This document shows, piece after piece, positions 1 through 5,307 of a DNA stretch of 6,718 nt. The notes below the pieces were generated by a model. That model saw only the letters and a program-made list of their open reading frames with translations, was not told where the DNA came from and made no database searches. A program made the translations under genes and the position numbers. Each line of letters starts with the position of its first letter. Positions within the stretch are counted from its first letter, which is position 1. Source of the DNA: Candidatus Heimdallarchaeota archaeon (lineage in GTDB: Archaea > Asgardarchaeota > Heimdallarchaeia > Heimdallarchaeales > Heimdallarchaeaceae); the NCBI GenBank assembly GCA_030628305.1, contig DAOVRE010000082.1:1-6718 (forward strand), written 5' to 3'.

Positions 1-2
1 GG

Positions 3-149
3 TATTGTAACGCTGACCTCAGGCGCTAGAAGGACTATTACAACTTCTTCCGTCCTCATCAAGGAATCAACCTTCAAACTCCAGGTGAAAGATTTATGAA
101 CCAACCTCCCAAAGATATCCTGCCCAAAAGTGTAACCGATCTTAGTTGA
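3..149 (+). pseudogene. Remnant of a DDE transposase (integrase core, C-terminal end)
   Basis: Read in the frame starting at base 3, the translation contains DYYNFFRPHQGINLQTPGE. This is the typical end of the integrase catalytic core in IS3/IS481-type transposases, whose usual form is YN..RPHQ.L...TP.E. The frame is broken by TAG at 27-29, just before this motif (ADLRR, stop, KDYYN). A single base change from TTG would produce that stop. The frame ends at TGA 147-149. Its 5' part lies outside the window, so the catalytic DDE residues cannot be checked. The motif and the stop are seen directly; the family assignment rests on known motif patterns; inactivity is inferred from the stop. The exact IS family is uncertain. 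Confidence 0.72.
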
Positions 150-160
150 GTTAACACTCA
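147..160. repeat. Small inverted repeat at the transposase / zinc-finger gene junction
   Basis: TGAGT (147-151), a four-base TAAC spacer and ACTCA (156-160) form a perfect five-base-pair inverted repeat. It contains the transposase stop on the plus strand and the stop of the convergent cysteine-rich gene on the minus strand. It may be a weak bidirectional terminator or lie near the end of the decayed insertion element. Its shortness means chance is a real possibility. Confidence 0.3.
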
Positions 161-445
161 TAAATCTGAGTTATTAACGATTTTTTCTTTAAAAATAGGA
201 TCAGTGACGTAAATAGTGACAGCTTCAGAAAGAGGATTCATCTCACCTCTCTTATAATTATCAATTCTTAATTCTACACACTTACTACACAAACCAGCTG
301 GTATAATGATATTTGAAACTAACTCTTTCTTCTCTCTACTTAAGCATCGTCCACAGAGTGGTTTTCCACAATTAGAACAACAGTATCTAGCTTTGGCTCC
401 ACATTTAGAACAAGTTGATTCGAAAAGTAGAATTATCTTAACCAA
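158..445 (-). CDS. Small cysteine-rich zinc-finger-like protein
   Basis: This 95-residue protein has its cysteines packed into the first 56 residues: C12-x2-C15, C22-C23-x2-C26, C31-x2-C34 and C53-x2-C56. The spacing (CSKCGAKARYCC, then CGKPLCGRC) resembles an interleaved two-zinc fold of the B-box or treble-clef kind, so it is probably a cytosolic zinc-binding adaptor. No enzyme motif is visible. The remainder, about residues 57-95, is charged and unassigned. The start is TTG at 445-443; an in-frame stop lies only two codons upstream and there is no ATG before residue 66. A TATA-like element lies about 27 bases ahead, consistent with a leaderless message. The stop codon directly abuts the transposase remnant, so the C-terminus may have been altered by the insertion. 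The function is unknown. Confidence 0.65.
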   Translation of the reverse strand: MVKIILLFESTCSKCGAKARYCCSNCGKPLCGRCLSREKKELVSNIIIPAGLCSKCVELRIDNYKRGEMNPLSEAVTIYVTDPIFKEKIVNNSDL

Positions 446-469
446 GAATTATCACTGATAATTTGTGAA

Positions 470-485
470 CCATATACTATTAAAA
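470..485 (-). promoter_or_regulatory. Probable TATA region of the small zinc-finger gene
   Basis: On the minus strand the sequence TTTTAATAGTATATGG is centred roughly 27-33 bases before the TTG at 445. This is about the spacing expected for an archaeal TATA box driving a leaderless transcript. No Shine-Dalgarno sequence lies between it and the start, which supports leaderless translation. Confidence 0.4.
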
Positions 486-487
486 CC

Positions 488-517
488 ACACAAAAAAATC
501 GATTTTCAGATTTGTGT
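488..517 (-). terminator. Hairpin with T-run behind the YdjM-like gene
   Basis: ACACAAA (488-494) and TTTGTGT (511-517) form a perfect seven-base inverted repeat. Between them lies a second palindrome, AAAATCGATTTT (495-506). Read on the minus strand, the structure follows four bases after the stop of the 521-913 gene and ends in a run of seven Ts. T-runs alone can terminate archaeal transcription, so the hairpin may add to it. The structure also separates this gene from the promoter of the next minus-strand gene. Confidence 0.5.
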
Positions 518-520
518 TGA

Positions 521-913
521 TCATGTCAAACTTCTCTTTGTTGTAGAATCCAATAATAAGTGACTGAAGTATCCTAGACAAAAACCAAAAATGGGATATA
601 CATAAAAAAGGTGGTCATAGAGCGGAATAACAACAAATGCCATAACAAAAGATGCGATAAAAGTTACTGCAAAGATGAACCAAGAATGAAAGAATTTTCT
701 GTGATCTGGATTAGTTGGGCGCTCGATTAGATCTGGCAATATCGCTCCTAGAAATATACATACAAGTGAGGAAGCCAAAATCAGTGCTAATGTGAAGTAA
801 TTAATCTCTGAAGTAAAGAAGTAATATGCTAATCCTACCAACGATAAACCAATAATTTCACCTATTACTACATGAGTTGTTTTTCCCGGCAATAAATTCT
901 CTCCTGCTATCAT
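521..913 (-). CDS. YdjM/DUF457-type membrane-bound metal-dependent hydrolase
   Basis: This is a 130-residue integral membrane protein with family hallmarks in order. His14 lies in the N-terminal KTTHVVIG segment. LPDLIE (59-64) is followed by DHRKFFHS (70-77), which carries two histidines. GYFSHLLLDS (114-123) closes the protein. These His and Asp residues are the presumed metal ligands of the YdjM / DUF457 family, annotated as inner-membrane metal-dependent hydrolases with poorly known substrates. Three to four hydrophobic helices are visible (about 15-33, 38-58, 77-98, 104-122). At 130 residues it is at the short end for the family. The ATG at 913 is the longest start, but TTG at 892-890 may be the real one: it follows AGGAGAG at six bases and gives the family-like N-terminus MPGKTTH. 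The family call is fairly firm; the substrate is unknown. Confidence 0.75.
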   Translation of the reverse strand: MIAGENLLPGKTTHVVIGEIIGLSLVGLAYYFFTSEINYFTLALILASSLVCIFLGAILPDLIERPTNPDHRKFFHSWFIFAVTFIASFVMAFVVIPLYDHLFYVYPIFGFCLGYFSHLLLDSTTKRSLT

Positions 914-926
914 ATGGTAAGATTTG

Positions 927-934
927 TATTTAAA
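927..934 (-). promoter_or_regulatory. TATA box of the YdjM-like gene
   Basis: TTTAAATA on the minus strand is a good archaeal TATA element. Transcription should begin about 26 bases downstream, near base 905. That is inside the annotated ATG-initiated frame and just ahead of the alternative TTG start at 892, so the placement argues for the shorter protein. Confidence 0.5.
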
Positions 935-1011
935 CCAAAGTAAAAACAGCGTCTTACATTTAGTGAATAAACATTAAAAAATTGAAGCAATTATTTGCTA
1001 AATTTAACTTT

Positions 1012-1149
1012 TCATAGCCTTCCACTCATTTTGAAAATCCTAGGCGGCATGCCAGGTATTAGGAAATAGTAGAGTAGACTACAAATTTTACAGTATTGTT
1101 TATTTTCTCCTATTTTGACTAAAAACTTACCACATTTCTGGCATTTCAT
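1012..1149 (-). CDS. Very small zinc-ribbon protein (45 residues)
   Basis: The frame from ATG 1149-1147 to TGA 1014-1012 encodes 45 residues starting MKCQKCGKFLV. It contains two C-x2-C knuckles, C3/C6 and C21/C24 (CQKC and CKIC), separated by 14 residues. This is a classic minimal zinc ribbon, followed by a hydrophobic stretch LLYYFLIPGMPP (26-37) and a basic end. AGGTG at 1159-1155 on the minus strand sits five bases before the ATG and is a good Shine-Dalgarno sequence. The frame lies alone between the YdjM-like gene and the decayed region to its right. Intact knuckles, an ATG and a ribosome binding site support a real gene, but it is short. The function is unknown; it could be a nucleic-acid- or protein-binding zinc module. 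Confidence 0.6.
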   Translation of the reverse strand: MKCQKCGKFLVKIGENKQYCKICSLLYYFLIPGMPPRIFKMSGRL

Positions 1150-1154
1150 TCTGA

Positions 1155-1159
1155 CACCT
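1155..1159 (-). promoter_or_regulatory. Shine-Dalgarno site of the 45-residue zinc-ribbon gene
   Basis: AGGTG on the minus strand matches the anti-Shine-Dalgarno core and lies five bases before the ATG at 1149. It supports this ATG over any upstream non-ATG start in the same open frame. Confidence 0.5.
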
Positions 1160-1381
1160 GGAAATCTTGTTCTAAACAGCTTCAGTTAATATCATGCTCC
1201 AATAGGTATTAAGAATTGCTGTAAAATGTTGATTAGATAAACAAAGTTCTACTTTTCTTCAATCCCTTTATAGATCTCTTGTAGTTTCTCTACCATATCA
1301 GCTGTATACGTGCATTAATCTATAGATGATTCTTTCTTTTTAACGTGCATTTCTAGTCAATTATTTTGAATTGTATGAGGT

Positions 1382-1400
1382 AAGGTTTATGTAAAACCTT
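1382..1400 (+). promoter_or_regulatory. Perfect palindrome over the likely TATA element of the DUF1295 gene
   Basis: AAGGTTT, a five-base spacer, then AAACCTT form a perfect seven-base inverted repeat. Its centre (TTTATGTA) is TATA-like and would place transcription start near 1415. That leaves a leader of about 22 bases containing the ribosome binding site at 1425-1429. A palindrome covering the TATA box is a typical place for a repressor operator. An RNA hairpin is less likely because the element lies ahead of the predicted transcript. This is inference from position and symmetry. Confidence 0.45.
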
Positions 1401-1424
1401 GAAATTCCAAAGTCCTAAATAAAT

Positions 1425-1429
1425 GGTGA
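1425..1429 (+). promoter_or_regulatory. Shine-Dalgarno site that fixes the TTG start at 1437
   Basis: GGTGA lies seven bases before the TTG at 1437-1439 and matches the anti-Shine-Dalgarno sequence. An in-frame TAA at 1416-1418 excludes a distant upstream start, and no ATG or GTG lies between them in this frame. The ATG at 1423 is in another frame and hits a stop after five codons. Confidence 0.6.
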
Positions 1430-1436
1430 ATTTACT

Positions 1437-2336
1437 TTGAGTGAAAATAAAACTTACAAGGATAACAAGTTAATATCTCTATTATTATGCTTTATATCCT
1501 ATACTTTAGCAATTGGAGCTGCTATAGGTATCGGAATTGTATTACATCCTCTGCTCCATCCAATTCTGACAGCTTTTATTGTTGATGTAATAGCAACCAT
1601 GATAATATTCAGCATTAGTGTCCTCTTTAAGAATACTAGTCTTTACGATCCCTACTGGAGTTTTATTCCAATACCCATCATATTGTATTGGTTAATAACA
1701 GCTGATAATTTCCCAACAATAACAATCAGACAGATAGTGATATTAGCACTTGTAATCATTTGGGGTGGAAGGTTAACTTTTAACTGGGTTAGAGGTTGGA
1801 AAGGTTTAAATCATGAAGATTGGCGATATGCTAAATTTAGAGAAGAGAAACCTAGTTTGTTCTGGTTCATAAATTTCACAGGATTACAAATGATGCCTAC
1901 ATTGATAGTATTCTTGGGTTGTATTCCTATTTATTATAGCATAATTTCAACAAGCGCAACTTTTACAGTTTTTGATATAATTGGGATAATAGTAGCTTTG
2001 GGCGCAACAATATTAGAAACAGTAGCTGATGAACAACTCAGAAACTTCGTCAAAACAAAGCAAAAAGATGAATTTATGACAAAAGGAGTTTGGTCAGTTA
2101 CAAGACACCCCAACTACTTTGGAGAAGTTAGTTTTTGGTGGGGTATGTTTTTCTTTGCAATAGCAAATGGTGTATCTACTCTATGGGTGGTAGTAGGACT
2201 TATATGTATGACAATATTATTCTTGACAATAAGTATCCCATTGATGGAGAACAGACTGAAGAAGAAATATCCAGGATATAATAGATATATATCAAGAGTA
2301 TCCTCATTTATCCCATGGTTTGAGAAGAGAAATTAA
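1437..2336 (+). CDS. DUF1295 / steroid 5-alpha-reductase-like membrane protein
   Basis: This 299-residue polytopic membrane protein has the ordered motifs of the DUF1295 family, which belongs to the broader steroid 5-alpha-reductase and isoprenylcysteine methyltransferase-like fold. LYDPYWS is at 69-75, the WGGRLTFNW helix end at about 109-117 and NHEDWRY at 125-131. TRHPNYFGE (222-230) forms the conserved C-terminal signature. ENRLKKKYPGYNRYI (271-285) and IPWF at the end complete it. About seven hydrophobic helices are visible. Characterised relatives reduce C=C bonds in sterol-like or polyprenyl lipids with NADPH, or methylate isoprenoid cysteines; for DUF1295 itself the substrate is generally not established. 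In an archaeon an isoprenoid lipid substrate is plausible but inferred. The length is normal and no key motif is missing. It starts with TTG, supported by GGTGA seven bases upstream. Confidence 0.88.
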   Translation: MSENKTYKDNKLISLLLCFISYTLAIGAAIGIGIVLHPLLHPILTAFIVDVIATMIIFSISVLFKNTSLYDPYWSFIPIPIILYWLITADNFPTITIRQIVILALVIIWGGRLTFNWVRGWKGLNHEDWRYAKFREEKPSLFWFINFTGLQMMPTLIVFLGCIPIYYSIISTSATFTVFDIIGIIVALGATILETVADEQLRNFVKTKQKDEFMTKGVWSVTRHPNYFGEVSFWWGMFFFAIANGVSTLWVVVGLICMTILFLTISIPLMENRLKKKYPGYNRYISRVSSFIPWFEKRN

Positions 2337-2365
2337 CACTTCTCTTACCAACTCCCAAGCGATAG

Positions 2366-2375
2366 TTTTATTTTT
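2366..2375 (+). terminator. T-rich terminator after the DUF1295 gene
   Basis: TTTTATTTTT lies about 30 bases after the stop codon and just ahead of the next gene's TATA box. Oligo-T runs are sufficient intrinsic terminators in many archaea. Together with the independent promoter downstream, it suggests the two genes are separate transcripts. Confidence 0.4.
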
Positions 2376-2384
2376 AACCTCTCC

Positions 2385-2391
2385 TATATAA
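2385..2391 (+). promoter_or_regulatory. TATA box of the MscS-like gene, leaderless
   Basis: TATATAA is centred 27 bases before the A of the ATG at 2415. This is the canonical distance between an archaeal TATA box and the transcription start. Transcription would therefore start at or next to the ATG and give a leaderless mRNA. No Shine-Dalgarno sequence is present, in agreement. Confidence 0.65.
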
Positions 2392-2414
2392 CTCAAAAAG
2401 CATATTGTGGTATT

Positions 2415-3431
2415 ATGAATTCCAATAAAACTAAATCAAAATTTAAGAAAAAACACATTTTATATATATTGCTAATAGTTATTTTCATTGTTATAGTCAC
2501 ATTTTACTTCATTAGTCGTTTTACAGAAACTAATTTTATACAACAATGGTATGATAACAATTTTTACGATGCTGGAGTTGAAGAATCTTTGAATTACCAA
2601 GAAATGTTGATTCAATTTGTTGATTCATTCTTCATTTATACTTTAATCGCTTTCCTTATCGTCTGGATTGTTGAAATTATTCTTAGAACTTTCAAAGAAA
2701 GAATAACTGATGATATAGAGAATACAATACGCGTTTTAATTAGATTTGTAGTAATTCTATTTTTCGGTATTGCTTATATGACCAAATTTGAAAATTTCGT
2801 AGGTGCAGTCATAGGAGTTGCGGCAACAGTGGGTGCTGCTTTTGGCTTAGCTGCATCAAGGTCCTTGGGGCAAATATTCTCAGGATTACATCTTGTACTA
2901 AGTAAACACCATAATGTTGGTGATTATCTGATTATTAATGATATGAATATTGAAGGTGTTGTAACAGGTATCTCTACAAGTTTTGTAACGATTCTTCAAC
3001 CTAACAGAACAACAGCAGTTATATCTACAGACAAACTACGTGAAGAGGAAGTTCTTAATATTAAAGTAGAGCGCTTTGAAACAGAGAAAGATGGGATAAC
3101 TCATTTATTTGTGTATGGGAAAAAAGTCAAGGAAACTCATTACGTATATCCTGTGAAGTGGGCTACTCACTCAGATGATCGTCACTCTCATGCTGTAGCA
3201 GCAATTATGGAAACTGGTGAAGATTTCAAGGACTATATCGATGATGAAGTAGATTGGATGATATATGAACGAGATAGGCTGAATAGAAGATACTTGATAA
3301 GTCTAACAGTTCTTGACCCTAAGGTTTTACTCCACTTAGCAGAAGAGTTCACTCGTATATTAGAAGCAAATTACGAAAAAATCAAGTATGGTGATAAGAA
3401 GAAATCTACCAGTAAGAAAGCTGCTAATTAA
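2415..3431 (+). CDS. MscS-family mechanosensitive ion channel
   Basis: This 338-residue membrane protein has the MscS architecture. TM1 is at about 14-34, TM2 about 69-90 and TM3 split over about 106-150. The pore-lining stretch GVAATVGAAFGLAASRSLG (134-152) shows the Gly/Ala packing typical of MscS TM3. It leads into IFSGLHLVLS and HNVGDYL (166-172), the start of the cytoplasmic beta domain, followed by an alpha/beta C-terminal domain to about 325 and a lysine-rich tail. Such channels open under membrane tension and release solutes on hypo-osmotic shock. The beta-domain position that usually reads IPN is IST here (203-205), a mild departure. Length is close to the usual ~290-350 residues. 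It is monocistronic by its own TATA box and the T-run behind it. The family call is firm; conductance and gating are unknown. Confidence 0.92.
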   Translation: MNSNKTKSKFKKKHILYILLIVIFIVIVTFYFISRFTETNFIQQWYDNNFYDAGVEESLNYQEMLIQFVDSFFIYTLIAFLIVWIVEIILRTFKERITDDIENTIRVLIRFVVILFFGIAYMTKFENFVGAVIGVAATVGAAFGLAASRSLGQIFSGLHLVLSKHHNVGDYLIINDMNIEGVVTGISTSFVTILQPNRTTAVISTDKLREEEVLNIKVERFETEKDGITHLFVYGKKVKETHYVYPVKWATHSDDRHSHAVAAIMETGEDFKDYIDDEVDWMIYERDRLNRRYLISLTVLDPKVLLHLAEEFTRILEANYEKIKYGDKKKSTSKKAAN

Positions 3432-3434
3432 AAT

Positions 3435-3457
3435 CTTATTTCCTCTTTTTTCTTTTA
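3435..3457 (+). terminator. Pyrimidine/T-rich terminator after the MscS-like gene
   Basis: A strongly T-rich tract containing six consecutive Ts (3446-3451) and a further TTTT begins a few bases after the TAA. It fits an archaeal oligo-U terminator and lies in the short convergent gap to the minus-strand gene ending at 3492. Confidence 0.5.
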
Positions 3458-3491
3458 TGGATGTAGAAAGTAATTGAAAATTCTGCTATCC

Positions 3492-4532
3492 TTAATTATT
3501 TTGCTTTAAACCTCTTAACCATAAGAATAAGTCAGTTTTACAATTAGGACACTTACTGTTCAGCTCCAACCATGTTATGAGATGTTTTTTATGTGCGTAT
3601 GTTTCACAACAAGGTGTTTTAACAACAATATTCTTTTCAGATGGTTTTAAGTCAAGTAAACAGACTTTACATGTTGGTCTATGAGCATCACATTGATCAC
3701 AAGTCTCCTCATTAGCTTCAAAAACACTATCACACTGATAACAAAGAATCTCTTCAACTTTCAAATCATCAAAGTCCTTCAGTAGAAGCTCTTCATGTAA
3801 CTTAGCAAGAAGTTCAAGGTATGTTGATACCTTCTCACTGTTTCTGATACGTGCTTCTACAAATTTACGATTCAGTGTAAATTGCTTCAAATCTTCTTTC
3901 ATATTGATTAACATATTGTTTATTTCTTCTTTTTCAAGTAGGGTCTCATAGAATGAGTGATGATTTGAATGAAAAATGTATGACTCACTGGAACTAGGTA
4001 AATCGACTTCATCACCTGTATAACTCTTCTTTCCAGTTTTCCGCTTGATACTGAAAGCCAAAGGATAATCTGCTTTCAACATCGTATCTATGGCTATTTC
4101 ATTAACTGAAAGAACTTTTACTGTTGTTCTATGAAAAAAATTGTATTTATGTTCGTTAGGGAAATAGAAAATTACTCTAGGAACTTGACCAAGATTTTTT
4201 TCTATAATCTCTCCACCAAGTTCTCTAATGTTGGATACAATTTTGGTGAGTATCTTCTCTTTATCTGTAACAAGTTCCTCAGCATGATCGATATAGATTT
4301 CAGTTAATGTGGAAGGTTTACTAGCTTCTCTCTTCAATTTAATGTACCAATAAATTCGCAAAAAGGTGGGAATTACTATAACACATCCAAAAACATAGAT
4401 AATTATGTAAGAAATTCTGAATGTGTCTTCAACTTTGTTATACGAAAAAAAAGCTCCCCCTACGATGACTCCAATGATGCAAATACTTATGAAAATTGAC
4501 GAGAGAAGGCGCTTTTGATAATATTTATTCAT
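3492..4532 (-). CDS. Membrane-anchored protein with C-terminal zinc ribbon and RING-like finger
   Basis: The protein has 346 residues. Two N-terminal transmembrane helices (about 10-30 and 40-63) are followed by a soluble middle region (about 70-260) with no motif I recognise. The C-terminus binds zinc. C264-x2-C267 and C278-x2-C281 form a ribbon. C288-x2-C291, C308-C309, H314-x2-H317 and C328-x2-C331 then follow a RING-H2-like order, including the conserved WL after the histidines (HLITWLEL) and CPNC. RING domains usually recruit ubiquitin-charged E2 enzymes, and some Asgard archaea encode ubiquitin-like systems. A membrane-bound E3-like role is therefore possible but not shown; a purely structural zinc fold is the alternative. 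With two helices, the zinc module and the short N-terminus fall on the same, presumably cytosolic, side. It starts with ATG and is divergently transcribed from the gene at 4625. Confidence 0.75.
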   Translation of the reverse strand: MNKYYQKRLLSSIFISICIIGVIVGGAFFSYNKVEDTFRISYIIIYVFGCVIVIPTFLRIYWYIKLKREASKPSTLTEIYIDHAEELVTDKEKILTKIVSNIRELGGEIIEKNLGQVPRVIFYFPNEHKYNFFHRTTVKVLSVNEIAIDTMLKADYPLAFSIKRKTGKKSYTGDEVDLPSSSESYIFHSNHHSFYETLLEKEEINNMLINMKEDLKQFTLNRKFVEARIRNSEKVSTYLELLAKLHEELLLKDFDDLKVEEILCYQCDSVFEANEETCDQCDAHRPTCKVCLLDLKPSEKNIVVKTPCCETYAHKKHLITWLELNSKCPNCKTDLFLWLRGLKQNN

Positions 4533-4560
4533 CTGAGGACAAGTAATATATCCTTATCAG

Positions 4561-4568
4561 ATAATAAA
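4561..4568 (-). promoter_or_regulatory. TATA box of the RING-like gene
   Basis: TTTATTAT on the minus strand is centred about 33 bases before the ATG at 4532. The transcript would start near 4538 and carry a leader of only about six bases. A second AT-rich stretch (GATATATTA) closer to the ATG is too near to serve. Confidence 0.4.
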
Positions 4569-4596
4569 TAGGTTTCCAAATAAATTCAACAAAAGC

Positions 4597-4604
4597 TTAA
4601 AAAT
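4597..4604 (+). promoter_or_regulatory. TATA box of the Cys-module membrane protein gene, leaderless
   Basis: TTAAAAAT is centred about 25 bases before the GTG at 4625, so transcription should begin at or next to the start codon. It lies about 36 bases from the TATA box of the divergent RING-like gene. The whole 92-base gap therefore acts as a compact divergent promoter region. Confidence 0.5.
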
Positions 4605-4624
4605 GCAAACAGTATTTCAGTATC

Positions 4625-5263
4625 GTGACAACCAACAACCCTCACGAAATTTGCATTTGGGAGAGTAAAGAAAATTGTTCTGATTGCGGATTGAAAAGTA
4701 GATTACACTGTCACCTAAATATTAAATACTCAATAATTTTTGGTATGCCCTTCTTCATTGCTTTTATATCTGCATTTGTAGGTTTGATACTTTTAGGATT
4801 TCCATTGAACCTCATATCTATACTCTCTTGGATGGGTTATATCGTGTTTTTCTTCCTTGTTTGGGAACCTCAAATACTCTGTTCTCATTGCCCTTATTAT
4901 GCTGAAGGTAAGAGCAAAACATTGCATTGCTCAATCAATTACGGTTTTTTGAAAACAGCTAAATTTAAACCAGGTCCTATGAGTAAGTTCGAGAATGTAC
5001 AGTTTCTTGTGGGTGCTAACATTATATTCTTGATTCCTATAGTATTCTTGATAATAGGGCAATTGTGGATTTATCTAGCTATTACACTATTCGGCATAGT
5101 GCTTTGGTATATCCTCATTCAACTGTATGTTTGCAAAGATTGCGTGAACTTCTCATGTATTTTAAATCGAGTGCCAAAGAAAGAAAGGGATGAATTTCTG
5201 AAGAAAAACCCTACTATGTACAAAGCCTGGAAGAAAAGTGGATATCAATTTAATGATGAATAA
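4625..5263 (+). CDS. Four-helix membrane protein with three C-x2-C-x(n)-C-x2-N modules
   Basis: This 212-residue protein has about four transmembrane helices (35-58, 62-82, 125-147, 149-169). Its ten cysteines are mostly in three similar modules: C18-C21-C29-N32, C86-C89-C102-N105 and C170-C173-C178-N181, each C-x2-C-x(n)-C-x2-N. One module precedes the first helix pair, one lies between the pairs and one follows the last pair, so all three fall on the same side of the membrane. This pattern suggests metal or Fe-S binding, or redox-active thiols. I recall unnamed prokaryotic proteins with similar C-terminal text (CxNFSCxLNRVP, then NP.M..AW..SGY), here 173-207, but I know of no assigned function. 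The start is GTG, supported by a TATA element 25 bases upstream. Its promoter region is shared with the divergent RING-like gene. Confidence 0.75.
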   Translation: MTTNNPHEICIWESKENCSDCGLKSRLHCHLNIKYSIIFGMPFFIAFISAFVGLILLGFPLNLISILSWMGYIVFFFLVWEPQILCSHCPYYAEGKSKTLHCSINYGFLKTAKFKPGPMSKFENVQFLVGANIIFLIPIVFLIIGQLWIYLAITLFGIVLWYILIQLYVCKDCVNFSCILNRVPKKERDEFLKKNPTMYKAWKKSGYQFNDE

Positions 5264-5277
5264 AATCATGCATCATC

Positions 5278-5292
5278 TTTTTATTATTATAA
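5278..5292 (+). promoter_or_regulatory. Combined T-run terminator and TATA element before the GNAT gene
   Basis: TTTTTATTATTATAA starts 14 bases after the stop of the upstream gene. The T-run can end that transcript. The AT-rich part is centred roughly 23-27 bases before the ATG at 5308, the right spacing for a TATA box with leaderless initiation. No Shine-Dalgarno sequence is present in the gap. Confidence 0.45.
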
Positions 5293-5307
5293 TACTTAAA
5301 GTAAACA

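Larger units (their letters stand above)
1150..1436. other. Intergenic region with a decayed short reading frame
   Basis: No intact gene is visible here on either strand. On the minus strand, one frame from ATG 1350 to TAG 1249 reads MHVKKKESSID, a TAA stop, then 21 more codons (CTYTADMVEKLQ and on, ending GIEEK). This could be a small gene broken by one stop, but the open pieces are short enough to be chance. The octamer ACGTGCAT occurs twice, at 1308-1315 and 1343-1350, 35 bases apart. The right end holds the promoter of the gene starting at 1437. Confidence 0.35.

Noticed and set aside
27..29. TAG in the transposase frame as a pyrrolysine codon
   Set aside because: The codon is not at a catalytic position, the element is only a fragment, and nothing in the window suggests a pyrrolysine system. 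A nonsense mutation is the simpler reading.
446..473. Upstream ATG at 473 joined by a frameshift to the small zinc-finger gene
   Set aside because: The frame from this ATG ends at TAA after 11 codons and is offset by one base. The TTG at 445 with a TATA element at the right distance explains the gene without a frameshift.
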